This document shows positions 1-8,034 of a DNA stretch of 64,000 bases, piece by piece; positions within the stretch are counted from its first letter, which is position 1, and each line of letters opens with the position of its first letter. Location: contig NZ_BCXD01000005.1 of assembly GCF_001894925.1 (NCBI RefSeq), positions 62,001-126,000 on the forward strand. Direction: 5' to 3'. Origin of the DNA: Rhodococcus rhodnii NBRC 100604. GTDB taxonomy: Bacteria > Actinomycetota > Actinomycetes > Mycobacteriales > Mycobacteriaceae. The translations under genes were made by a program, and so were the position numbers. A model generated the notes under the pieces. That model saw only the letters and a program-made list of their open reading frames with translations. It was not told the origin of the DNA and did not search any database.

Positions 1-1285
1 CGCAGTGCGAGCCCGGTCGTCGTCCGCGAGATCCAGAACTGCGCGTCGTCGGCGACCGTCACGTTGGAGATGTGATGGGCGTTGAGCACGTCGTGCTGAT
101 CGGTACCGGGAAGCTTGCGGTAGTCGATGTACGACACCATGAACACGTCGGTGCGGGTGCGGCGGTACCGCTCGCCGAGTGCCTCGACGACCTGGGGCAT
201 CCGGACGCCGCCGAGGGTGAGCCCGGTGCGGAACTCCGCGTGGGTCGCCCTGAGGTCGGCGTCGAAGTCGCCCGTCGCGTGGGCGACCATCGGTGCGCTC
301 GTGGTGAGCCAGCCGATCGCGCCCGCCCACTGCGGATCTCGCCGCGTGTGCAGCGGGTACTGCAGCGGCAGTTCGTCGAGACCGGTGAGATCGCGGAGCG
401 CCGACGTCATGGCGGTGAGCGTTCCGGTGTACACGCTGCCGCCGGCCGCGAGGCAGGCGCGTTCGAACGCCTCGGTCTCGCAGGCGGACAACAGGGTTCG
501 GACGTCCGCGCCCTGCGGCGCGGGATGGCCCGCCTCGACGCCGAGATCCAGCGGGAAGCTGGGAGCCGTTCCGCCGCACCGCTCGTAGAACTGTGCCCAT
601 GCCTGCACCCGCGGATCGGAGGTCTCGGCAGGGCTCGACTCCGCCTCGAGTCGGCAGTACTGCAGGAAACTGCCCGGCTCGCCGAGGCTTTCGTGGAGTT
701 CGAGTCCGGCGCGCTCCATCTCGGCGCGGTCGCGTCCCGCGAACTCCTCGTAGATCGCACGCAGCTCACCGAGCGCGATCGCGATCGAGTAGCCGTCGAC
801 GAGCGTGTGGTCGAACGCGCTGATCACGGTGTAGTGATCGGGGCGCTCGATCGTCGCGAAGGTGTACGCGGGGAAGGTGTGCGGGTCGCACACGTCGGTG
901 AACCGGCGGCGCAGGTGCTCGCGCAGCTCGTCGTGATCGGTGGCCGTCCACGGTTCCGACGGGTTGAGCTGGACGTCCCACGGATCGAACCCGACCCGGT
1001 GGACGTGCCCGGGCAAAGATGGAAGCCCGTCTGCAGGGTGTCGTGACGAGCGATGAAGTGCCGCACCGCGAGTTCGAACGCACGGCGATCGAGTTCGCCC
1101 GGCAGATCGAACGCCGCGGCCATCCACACACTGGTGCCGTGGCCGTGACGGCGTGCCGTCTCGAGATGGAAGCGCTGGTTGTACGACGGCGGCGTCGCCG
1201 ACGGAGTGACCGTGACGGGGGTCACCGACCATTCGGTGACGGTTCCCGGTTCGAGGACGTAGCGATCGATCGAGGTCACCTTCAT
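1..1285 (-). pseudogene. condensation-domain acyltransferase (PapA-like), frameshifted and truncated by the window edge
   Basis: The protein begins MKVTSIDRYV and reads in one frame to HDTLQTGFH (about residue 89). It then continues in another frame from GHVHRVGFDPWD to the left edge of the window. The second part carries FDHTLVDGYS, the HHxxxDG active-site motif with its first His replaced by Asp and the catalytic second His kept. Such proteins transfer acyl groups from acyl-CoA or a carrier to alcohols, as in mycobacterial PapA enzymes that acylate trehalose or phthiocerol. The start overlaps the stop of the upstream paralogue by ATGA, with GAGG ahead of it, so the two are translationally coupled. 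The frame change near 1012-1020 needs one missing base and could be a sequencing error or a real mutation. The substrate is unknown. Confidence 0.72.
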
Positions 1286-2781
1286 GCCGAAACCTCCTCG
1301 GCTGCAGGGATGTCGCTGCGGGCGATCGTGTAGTCGCCGGTCTCCGCGACACTGCGGATGACGGTGGCGAGCGTGTGCGCATAGGTCGACGTCGACTCGT
1401 GCGCGGTGGGGGTGTCGGGGTACGAGAAGGCCAGCCACACGCCCTCGTTCACCCGGTTGATCCACATCGACGCGATGCGGGTGTCCTTGCCGCCGACGAT
1501 GCCGGTCGCGCGGGTCGAGACGAACGCGTCGGCATGGGGCATGTGGCGGGCGTCGATGTACGAGACGATCGGCGGGGGAGCGAGTGAGGCGGTGTCTCCG
1601 CTTCCCAGCGAGTCAGCCTGTGCCACAACGGTTTCGACGACCTGCTGCACCGAGACGCCGCTGAGCGACTTGCCCTCGGTGAACGCTTCCTGTGCGCGTC
1701 CGGCGAGATCGGCGAAGCTCCGCGCGCCGTCGATGTCGATCGCGACCGGGACGAGGTTGATGAACCAGCCCTGCGAGAGCATGTACTCGTTCTCGCGGAC
1801 GGCGAGCGGCGTCATCGACATGTAGCTCGTGCGTCCCGCGACCTCGAGTTCGGTGATCGCGAGCGCGGCGAAGATGCCCCCCGCGAAACCCGAACCCAGC
1901 TCCTTGCACCGGCGCCCGAAGGCGAGGCACTGCTCGCCGTCGGCGAGTTCGAAGCGGGTGCCGACGGCAGGCTTCGGGCCGTCCTCGACACCGAGATCGA
2001 GCGGGAACTGCGGGAACGAGCCGCCCGAGCGCGAGAGATAACCGAGCCACTTCGCGACCTCGGGGGAGGCCATCGTCAGCTGGGACGCCTGCTCGCGCTC
2101 GCGTGCGGCGTAGTCCGCGTAGCTCGCGGCGGGCGGGAGTTCGGGTGAGGTGCCCGCGAGCCGGGCGTCGTGGAGCGTCCTGATCTCGGCGAACGAGAGC
2201 AGGATCGACACCATGTCGGTGTGCGCGTGATCGACGGCGTGGTAGAGCGTGAACGAGCCGTCCGGATCGTCGTCGTCGGGCTCGTGTTCGACGATGCCGA
2301 ACACGAACGCGGGCCACGCGAGGGCGCTGGCCTCCTCGGCGAAGCGCTTCGCGACGTGGTCGCGGACCTTCTCGGTCGTGTCGAGCACACCGATGTCGGT
2401 TGCCTCGAGCGCGATGGCCTCGGTCGGCACGACCCGGCGCCGCACCGCGTTGTCGCGATCCGCGGCCGAGCGCGTGTCGTCCTCGAAGGAGAACCAGCTG
2501 TGGAGGGTGCCGTGGCGCCGGACGTACTGTTCGAGCACGGCGGTGATGTCCGAAATGGACGGTTTGCCAGGGAAATCGAACGCGACACCGATCCACGGTG
2601 ACTGCATCTCGCCGGCCTCACGTGCGAGGCGGGCCCTGCGGAGATGACGTTCCTGCATCGTCGTCGGCGGCATGGGATCCACCGGCGCCGCCGCGGCGGC
2701 ATCGCGCGCGGCGGGGGTTGCGGTCCACGTGACCACGCGCCCCGGGCGGGGACGCCACTGCGTGATCAAGTTCATTTCCAT
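1282..2781 (-). CDS. condensation-domain acyltransferase (PapA-like)
   Basis: This 499-residue protein is related to the downstream frameshifted neighbour; both share an N-terminal WxxTP-type segment and the RRHxTLxxxF motif (here RRHGTLHSWF, residues 88-97). The HHxxxDG motif is DHAHTDM at 184-190: the catalytic His185 and Asp189 are present, while the first His and the Gly are changed. It probably esterifies a sugar or other alcohol with an acyl chain in the cytoplasm, like PapA proteins of trehalose-ester pathways. AGGAG lies about 11 bases before the ATG. It diverges from an MFS exporter, which suggests that the product is exported. Substrate and product cannot be read from the sequence. 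Confidence 0.8.
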   Translation of the reverse strand: MEMNLITQWRPRPGRVVTWTATPAARDAAAAAPVDPMPPTTMQERHLRRARLAREAGEMQSPWIGVAFDFPGKPSISDITAVLEQYVRRHGTLHSWFSFEDDTRSAADRDNAVRRRVVPTEAIALEATDIGVLDTTEKVRDHVAKRFAEEASALAWPAFVFGIVEHEPDDDDPDGSFTLYHAVDHAHTDMVSILLSFAEIRTLHDARLAGTSPELPPAASYADYAAREREQASQLTMASPEVAKWLGYLSRSGGSFPQFPLDLGVEDGPKPAVGTRFELADGEQCLAFGRRCKELGSGFAGGIFAALAITELEVAGRTSYMSMTPLAVRENEYMLSQGWFINLVPVAIDIDGARSFADLAGRAQEAFTEGKSLSGVSVQQVVETVVAQADSLGSGDTASLAPPPIVSYIDARHMPHADAFVSTRATGIVGGKDTRIASMWINRVNEGVWLAFSYPDTPTAHESTSTYAHTLATVIRSVAETGDYTIARSDIPAAEEVSA

Positions 2782-3078
2782 CGGGCATGCTCCTACAACG
2801 AACGTCGATGACGAGGGCGAGCGAGATGGAGGGAGGAGGGTTCTGCTGCCTTTGGCGTTTACCTGGTCCAGAATTGAGGTAACGCGGTCGATTTGGCGAG
2901 ACGCTCGCTCGTATGACCTTCGTTACACGGCTTCGGTCCGGTACCCCTCCGCTCGCCGAAACGTGTGCCGCAGTGAGCATTTGCTGCGAACGGGATCTCC
3001 GTTCCGTGCTCGTGTGCGACACACCCTCGAGACGGTCGTCACGTTACACGATCGATGCACAATCGCTACGCTTGCTCG
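2782..3078. other. intergenic region between divergent acyltransferase and exporter genes
   Basis: About 300 bases without a convincing gene and visibly richer in A+T than the flanks. It holds the promoter of the exporter at its right end and presumably that of the acyltransferase pair. The string CGTTACACG occurs at 2921-2929 and 3042-3050, and its core CGTTAC occurs inverted at 2879-2884, so a shared operator is possible but unproven. Confidence 0.5.
3067..3072 (+). promoter_or_regulatory. -10 element (TACGCT) of leaderless MFS gene
   Basis: TACGCT matches TANNNT and ends 6 bases before the GTG at 3079. Transcription would start at or next to the start codon, and no Shine-Dalgarno sequence is present. 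Confidence 0.6.
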
Positions 3079-4836
3079 GTGTCGTCAGCTGCCCGCTTCC
3101 GTGACAGCGCTCGCGTAAGTCGTTGGGCGCCTTGGCTGGGGCTCGCCACGAGCCTCACCGCAGTTTTCATGCAGTTACTCGATGCGACGATCGTGAACGT
3201 CGCCTTACCCAGCATCGCTGTGGATCTGGGTGCCCCCGTCTCGACTCAGCTGCTCATGGTCAGCATCTACACGTTGTCGTTCGCGTGTGCGCTCATCACG
3301 GCCGCGAGACTCGGCGACATTCTCGGGCGACGCCGGGTGTTTCTCGCGGCACTCGCCGCGTTCGTCGTCGCCTCCGTGCTGTGCGGGCTGGCCACCTCGG
3401 GTCCGGCGCTCGTGGTGTTCCGGGCGCTGCAGGGTCTCGCCGCGGGGTCGATGTCGGCGCAGACCTTCGCGATCATCTCCGCACTGTTCCCGAAGCGCGC
3501 CCATCCCCGGGTGTTCGGCATCTACGGCGCGACCATCGCGCTCGCGACCGTCAGCGGACCGCTCGCGGGCGGCCTGCTCATCGAGTGGAATCTCTTCGAC
3601 CTCGGCTGGCGGATGATCTTCCTCATCAACCTGCCGATCGGTGCACTCGCGCTGATCTTCGGCGCGGTCTTCCTCGTCGACGCGCGCGCTACTCGCCGCC
3701 CGAAACTCGACCCGGTCGGTGCCGTGCTCTCCGCGCTCGGACTCGTACTGCTCATCTATCCGCTGGTCGAGGGCCGCGAACGTGGCTGGCCCGCGCCGAT
3801 CGTCGCGATGCTCGTGGCCTCGATCCCGGTTCTCGCGCTGTTCGTCTGGTACGAGCACCGGCTCGGCCGCCGCGGCGGCGATCCCGTGCTGCGGCTCGGG
3901 CTGTTCCGCGACTCCTCCTTCTCGCGGGGCGCGCTGCTCGCACTGCTGTTCTTCGGCACGCTCACATCGCTGATCTTCACGATCTCGCTGACTCTGCAGT
4001 TCGGCTTCGGATTCTCGCCGCTGCGGGCCGGCATCACGACGCTGCCGTGGGCGATCGGGACCGGTATCGCCGCCGTTCTGTCGTCGATGGTCTACCGGCG
4101 CATCGGCAACCTCGTGCTCCCCACCGGAATGCTGCTGTTCGGCGGCAGCCTGCTGCTCACGGCGGAGATCCTCGGCCGTGAGGGCACCGACCCGCGGTGG
4201 CTCGTGCTCGCGGGGCCGCTGCTGCTCGGTGGCGCCGGGCTCGGCCTGTTCGTCGCGCCGCTGCAGTCCGCGATCCTCGCGTCGGTGCGGCCCGCCAACT
4301 CCGGGTCGGTGTCCGGCCTGCTCCCCACCATCCAGCAGGTCGGCAGTTCGCTCGGCCTCGCCCTCATCGGCATCGTCTTCTTCCAGTTCGTGGCGGGCCA
4401 GGCCGACACGGCGGTGAACGAGCAGCGACCCGCGTTCGCGGCGAGACTCGAATCCGCCGGCATCCCGTCGTCGTACGTCCCACAACTCGAGACGCGGTTC
4501 GCCGACTGCGCGACGGCCCAGCTCGGATCGTCGTCCCCGATGCACGTGCCCGACGAGTGCGCCGACGCCGGGACGGGCGCCTCAGCGGCGCCGCAGGCGA
4601 TGGTCGACTCGGCGCTCGCCGCCGCCCACGACGCGACACGCGCAGCGGCGGGGGAGGCATTCCTCGTCGCCCAGCAGCGCGTCATGTGGTCGATCGCCGG
4701 TGTGTCGGTCGTCGTCGCCGCACTCTCGCTGACGCTGCCGCGCCGCAACCGCATCGTCGAACCCGACGCCCTCTCGTCCGACGACGACGCATCCGACGAA
4801 CCCGACAACGAGCCCGAGCCCGTGCCCGGGCGCTGA
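3079..4836 (+). CDS. MFS drug/lipid exporter, 14-TM DHA2 (EmrB/QacA) family
   Basis: This is a 585-residue proton-driven efflux protein of the inner membrane. Visible family motifs are LDATIVNVALPSI in TM1 (Asp35), motif A LGDILGRRRVF near residue 80, and GPLAGGLL (motif C) in TM5. The hydrophobic pattern fits 14 helices. A hydrophilic loop with two cysteines lies before the last helix, and the C-terminal tail is acidic. GTG 3079 is preferred to the in-frame ATG 3055 because TACGCT sits 6 bases before it and the residues before it add nothing to the family. The divergent acyltransferase genes suggest export of an acylated metabolite, but a drug or solvent substrate is equally possible. Confidence 0.88.
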   Translation: MSSAARFRDSARVSRWAPWLGLATSLTAVFMQLLDATIVNVALPSIAVDLGAPVSTQLLMVSIYTLSFACALITAARLGDILGRRRVFLAALAAFVVASVLCGLATSGPALVVFRALQGLAAGSMSAQTFAIISALFPKRAHPRVFGIYGATIALATVSGPLAGGLLIEWNLFDLGWRMIFLINLPIGALALIFGAVFLVDARATRRPKLDPVGAVLSALGLVLLIYPLVEGRERGWPAPIVAMLVASIPVLALFVWYEHRLGRRGGDPVLRLGLFRDSSFSRGALLALLFFGTLTSLIFTISLTLQFGFGFSPLRAGITTLPWAIGTGIAAVLSSMVYRRIGNLVLPTGMLLFGGSLLLTAEILGREGTDPRWLVLAGPLLLGGAGLGLFVAPLQSAILASVRPANSGSVSGLLPTIQQVGSSLGLALIGIVFFQFVAGQADTAVNEQRPAFAARLESAGIPSSYVPQLETRFADCATAQLGSSSPMHVPDECADAGTGASAAPQAMVDSALAAAHDATRAAAGEAFLVAQQRVMWSIAGVSVVVAALSLTLPRRNRIVEPDALSSDDDASDEPDNEPEPVPGR

Positions 4837-4841
4837 CCGAG

Positions 4842-5483
4842 TCAGATCTCGCGCGGGACGCTCCACAGGTCCGACACCGCGAAACCGAGTTCGGTGAGCA
4901 GTGAACGGACGAGAGGCAGGCCGATCCCCACGACGCTGGACGGATCGCCCTCGATCCGCTCGACGAACCAGCCGCCGAGCGCGTCCAGCGTGAACGCCCC
5001 CGCGACGGCGAGCGGTTCACCCGACGCGAGATAGGCCTCGAGTTCGGCGTCCGTCGGAGTCGCGAAGTGGACGACGGTGGCGGTGTGCGCATGCCGTTCG
5101 CCCACGGTGACGCCGTTCGAGATGTGCACGATGCTGTGCCCGGTGAGCAGCGTCCCGCTGCCGCCCGCCATCGTGCGCCAGCGGGTCCGCGCCGCGTCGA
5201 CGGTGCCCGGCTTGCCCTGCAGTTCGCCGTCGATCAGGAGCATCGAATCGCAGCCGACGATCACGGCGTCGTAGATGCCCTCACGGGTGACGGCCTCGAT
5301 GACGGCCGTCGCCTTCGCCCGGGCCAGTTCGCCGACGACGAGTTCGGGCGCGGGATCGGGGCCGAGGCCCGCGGTGACAGCGTCCTCGTCGACACCCGAC
5401 ACGCGGACGACCGGATCGATGCCCGCCGCACGCAGCACGGCGAGCCGCGCCGGGGAGGCCGACGCGAGCACGAACGTCGTCAT
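4842..5483 (-). CDS. maf: Maf-like nucleoside triphosphate pyrophosphatase
   Basis: This 213-residue protein starts MTTFVLASASPARLAVLRAAGI, the Maf signature S-x-S-x-x-R near the N-terminus, and contains VGCDSMLLIDG, the catalytic Asp segment. Maf/HAM1-like enzymes hydrolyse non-canonical or methylated NTPs to monophosphates and can affect septum formation. The ATG overlaps the accE stop (ATGA), so it is coupled to accE, as in mycobacteria (Rv3281-Rv3282). The genes that normally follow maf there (sseA, accA3) are missing; a convergent MFS gene ends 5 bases away. Confidence 0.93.
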   Translation of the reverse strand: MTTFVLASASPARLAVLRAAGIDPVVRVSGVDEDAVTAGLGPDPAPELVVGELARAKATAVIEAVTREGIYDAVIVGCDSMLLIDGELQGKPGTVDAARTRWRTMAGGSGTLLTGHSIVHISNGVTVGERHAHTATVVHFATPTDAELEAYLASGEPLAVAGAFTLDALGGWFVERIEGDPSSVVGIGLPLVRSLLTELGFAVSDLWSVPREI

Positions 5484-5764
5484 CGCACACCACCCGAGAC
5501 GTTGCCGAACGCGAGCGGCGAGAACGAGGACGGCGAGCGCCCGACGCGCATCGAGCGCCGCGGGTCGGCCCACACCTCGGTATCCGACATCCGCGCGTAC
5601 TCCTGGTGGTCGCGGTGCGCCTCGACGGCCTGCAGCACCGCCAGCAGCGCGGCCACGTCGTCCGCGGTGGGATTGCCGCGCACGATGTCGATCCGGCCGT
5701 CCCGCACGGTCACCGCATGACCGTGTCGTGTGTCATGGTCGGGCCGGTTCGTGGGGCTCGTCAT
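5480..5764 (-). CDS. accE: acyl-CoA carboxylase epsilon subunit
   Basis: This small protein of 94 residues has the AccE pattern: VRGNPTADDVAALLAVLQAV near residues 28-47 followed by a W-x-D-P-R segment (WADPRRSMR). The epsilon subunit stabilises the AccA3-AccD5 type acyl-CoA carboxylase that makes methylmalonyl-CoA or malonyl-CoA for lipid synthesis. The start used is the ATG before TSPTNRP; TAGGCT lies 8 bases upstream on this strand (top-strand 5773-5778), so it looks leaderless. accD5, its usual upstream partner, is not here: only 71 bases separate accE from birA. Confidence 0.82.
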   Translation of the reverse strand: MTSPTNRPDHDTRHGHAVTVRDGRIDIVRGNPTADDVAALLAVLQAVEAHRDHQEYARMSDTEVWADPRRSMRVGRSPSSFSPLAFGNVSGGVR

Positions 5765-5772
5765 GACGCACG

Positions 5773-5778
5773 AGCCTA
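5773..5778 (-). promoter_or_regulatory. -10 element (TAGGCT) of accE-maf
   Basis: TAGGCT read on the minus strand ends 8 bases before the accE ATG. It is arranged back to back with the identical birA element at 5823-5828. Confidence 0.5.
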
Positions 5779-5822
5779 GCGCGCCCGAGGACCGGTACAC
5801 GGGTAGCGAGAGCGGCGCGTTC

Positions 5823-5828
5823 TAGGCT
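5823..5828 (+). promoter_or_regulatory. -10 element (TAGGCT) of leaderless birA
   Basis: TAGGCT ends 7 bases before the birA ATG at 5836. No ribosome binding site is present, so the mRNA probably begins at the ATG. Confidence 0.62.
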
Positions 5829-5835
5829 TCGAAGC

Positions 5836-6693
5836 ATGTCGACGATTCCCGATCGCCCGCCGCTCGACGAGAGCGCCCTGCGCGGCGCGCTCCTCTCGCC
5901 CGACGACCCGGCGACGTTCTGGCGCGGCCTCGACGTCGTCGCGGACACCGGCTCGACCAACACCGATCTGCTCGCCCGCGCGCGGGCGGGCGACGCCGAT
6001 CGCCGGCTGCTGCTCGCCGAGTACCAGTCGGGCGCGCGGGGCCGCCACGCGCGCTCGTGGGTCGGACCGCCGCGGGCGCAGCTCGTCGTGTCGGCCGTCG
6101 TCACGCTTCCGGACGCCTCGCTCGCCGCGGCGGGCTGGCTTCCGCTCGTCACCGGTCTCGCGGTCGTCGACGCCGTCCGCGAGGTCGCGGGCGTCGCCGC
6201 GGACCTCAAGTGGCCGAACGACGTCATGGTCGCGGGCCGCAAGCTCGCGGGGATCCTCGCCGAGGTCGCGGTGGCAGCACCCGATCCGGTCGTCGTCGTC
6301 GGCGTGGGCCTCAACGTGTCCACGACGCGGGACGAGCTCCCCGTGGACACCGCGACGTCGCTGCATCTCGAAGGCGCCACCGCCGTGGACCGCGGCGAGC
6401 TGGCCGTCGCGTTCGCACGTGCGCTGGGGGAGCGCCTCACCCGCTGGCTCGGCGCGAACTGGGATCCCGCCGACCTCGCCTCCGACTATCGCGAGCGCTG
6501 TTCGACCCTCGGGCGCCGGGTCCGCGCGGAACTGCCCGGCGACCGCGTCGAGATCGGGATCGCGCGAGACATCGACGCCGACGGGCGGCTCGTCGTCGAG
6601 CGGGACGGCGGGCAGGAGCCACTCGTCGTCGCGGCGGGCGACATCACGCACCTGCGCCCGATCGGGGACGACGGCGCACCGAGGGGGGACTGA
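5836..6693 (+). CDS. birA: biotin-[acetyl-CoA-carboxylase] ligase
   Basis: This 285-residue enzyme activates biotin to biotinyl-AMP and attaches it to the lysine of biotin carrier domains. The catalytic core is visible: DTGSTNTDLL near residue 40, the biotinyl-AMP loop GARGRHARSWVGP around 65-77, and KWPNDVMVAGRKLAGIL around 127-143. A C-terminal SH3-like domain carries REDxDADGRL-type sequence. There is no N-terminal helix-turn-helix, so it is a monofunctional ligase without repressor activity, as in mycobacteria. It diverges from accE, a subunit of the biotin-dependent carboxylases it serves, and is followed after 2 bases by the PH-domain gene. Confidence 0.93.
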   Translation: MSTIPDRPPLDESALRGALLSPDDPATFWRGLDVVADTGSTNTDLLARARAGDADRRLLLAEYQSGARGRHARSWVGPPRAQLVVSAVVTLPDASLAAAGWLPLVTGLAVVDAVREVAGVAADLKWPNDVMVAGRKLAGILAEVAVAAPDPVVVVGVGLNVSTTRDELPVDTATSLHLEGATAVDRGELAVAFARALGERLTRWLGANWDPADLASDYRERCSTLGRRVRAELPGDRVEIGIARDIDADGRLVVERDGGQEPLVVAAGDITHLRPIGDDGAPRGD

Positions 6694-6695
6694 CG

Positions 6696-7268
6696 ATGGC
6701 CTACCCCGAGGACGCGCTCGCCGACGACGAGGAACTCGTCCTGCATCGCCATCCGCACTGGAAGGCGCTCGTCGGTCCCGCGCTCGTGTTCGTGCTCGTC
6801 ACGGCCGCCGCGGGATTCGCGGGAGGGCTCGTGCAGCGGCACGTCGAGGGCGCGGGCACGACGGTGGGCCTCGTCGCGGTGGCGGCGGTATGGCTCGCGC
6901 TGGTCGTCTGGCGGAGCCTCGTCCCGTTCGTCCGCTGGAACACGACGCACTTCATCGTGACCGACCGGCGCGTGCTGGTCCGCGAGGGCATCGTCACGCA
7001 CCGCGGCATCGACATTCCGCTCGCCCGTGTGAGCAACGTCCAGTTCCGGCACGGCATCGTCGACCGGCTGCTGCGGACCGGGACGCTCGTCGTGGTCGCG
7101 GCCTCGGACGATCCCCTCGAATTCGACGACATTCCGCAGGTGGAGCGCGTGCACTCGCTGCTCTACCGCGAGGTCATGGACGCGACCGACCGGCGCGAGC
7201 CACCGTGGCGGCCGACGGCCGGTCCTGGCTCCGCCGACGACGTCGACCGGCCGCAGGGGCGGCGGTGA
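6696..7268 (+). CDS. bacterial PH-domain (YdbS-like) membrane protein
   Basis: A 190-residue protein with two membrane helices (about 23-45 and 55-72) followed by a YdbS-like bPH2 domain: TTHFIVTDRRVLVREGIVTHRGIDIPL, then the SNVQFRHGIVDRLLRTGTL segment. It corresponds to Rv3278c, which sits beside birA in mycobacteria too. The molecular role is unknown; the domain probably binds lipid or a protein partner at the inner face of the membrane. GAGGGGGG about 7 bases upstream serves as the ribosome binding site, and it probably shares a transcript with birA. Confidence 0.85.
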   Translation: MAYPEDALADDEELVLHRHPHWKALVGPALVFVLVTAAAGFAGGLVQRHVEGAGTTVGLVAVAAVWLALVVWRSLVPFVRWNTTHFIVTDRRVLVREGIVTHRGIDIPLARVSNVQFRHGIVDRLLRTGTLVVVAASDDPLEFDDIPQVERVHSLLYREVMDATDRREPPWRPTAGPGSADDVDRPQGRR

Positions 7269-7335
7269 CACGCGCGGGCGCGGGGGCCGTGACGATCACC
7301 GCAGTGTGCCGCGTTCCGCGCGCACACGAGGTCCG

Positions 7336-7341
7336 TACTCT
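7336..7341 (+). promoter_or_regulatory. -10 element (TACTCT) of leaderless response-regulator gene
   Basis: TACTCT ends 6 bases before the GTG at 7348, so the two-component operon appears to start with a leaderless mRNA. Confidence 0.6.
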
Positions 7342-7347
7342 GTCCCT

Positions 7348-8028
7348 GTGACCGCAGTCCTGCTGGCAGAAGACGACGAAGCCATCGCCGCGCCCCTCTC
7401 GCGCGCTCTGGGCCGCGAGGGGTACGACGTCACGGTCGAGCAGACCGGCCCCGACGCACTCGAGCGCGCTCTCGGCGGGTCGTTCGATCTGCTGATCCTC
7501 GATCTCGGACTGCCCGGGATGGACGGCCTCGAGGTGTGCCGTCAGGTCCGGGCGAACCGTTCCGATCTCGCCGTCCTCATGCTCACCGCCCGTACCGACG
7601 AGGTGGACTTCGTCGTGGGGCTCGACGCGGGCGCCGACGACTACGTCGGAAAGCCCTTCCGGCTCGCCGAACTGATGGCGCGTGTGCGGGCGCTGTTGCG
7701 CCGGCGCGGCGGCTCGGAGGACTCGGTGGTCGAGGTCGGCGACATCCGGCTCGAGCCCGCCGCCCGTCGCGTCCTCGTCGACGGCTCCGAGATCGCGCTC
7801 GCGAACAAGGAGTACGAACTGCTGCGGGTGCTGCTCGAACACGCCGGTCAGGTCGTCTCGCGCGAGCAGATCCTGCGCGAGGTGTGGGGAGACGTCGAAC
7901 TGCGGGGATCGAAGACGCTCGACATGCACATGTCCTGGCTGCGGCGGAAGATCGGCGACGAGGGGCCCGTCGCCGAACGCCGCATCGCGACCGTGCGCGG
8001 CGTCGGTTTCCGATTCAACGCGGACTGA
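7348..8028 (+). CDS. OmpR/PhoB-family response regulator
   Basis: 226 residues. The receiver domain carries acidic EDD near residues 7-9, phospho-acceptor Asp52 in LILDLGLPGMDG, Thr in MLTARTDEVD and Lys in VGKPFRLAEL. A C-terminal winged helix follows (EYELLRVLLEHAGQVVSREQIL ... TVRGVGFRFN). It binds DNA when phosphorylated, presumably by the sensor kinase encoded 6 bases downstream. GTG 7348 is chosen because it puts VTAVLLAEDDE at the start of the receiver and is preceded by TACTCT. The target genes and the signal are unknown. Confidence 0.9.
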   Translation: MTAVLLAEDDEAIAAPLSRALGREGYDVTVEQTGPDALERALGGSFDLLILDLGLPGMDGLEVCRQVRANRSDLAVLMLTARTDEVDFVVGLDAGADDYVGKPFRLAELMARVRALLRRRGGSEDSVVEVGDIRLEPAARRVLVDGSEIALANKEYELLRVLLEHAGQVVSREQILREVWGDVELRGSKTLDMHMSWLRRKIGDEGPVAERRIATVRGVGFRFNAD

Positions 8029-8034
8029 TCACCC

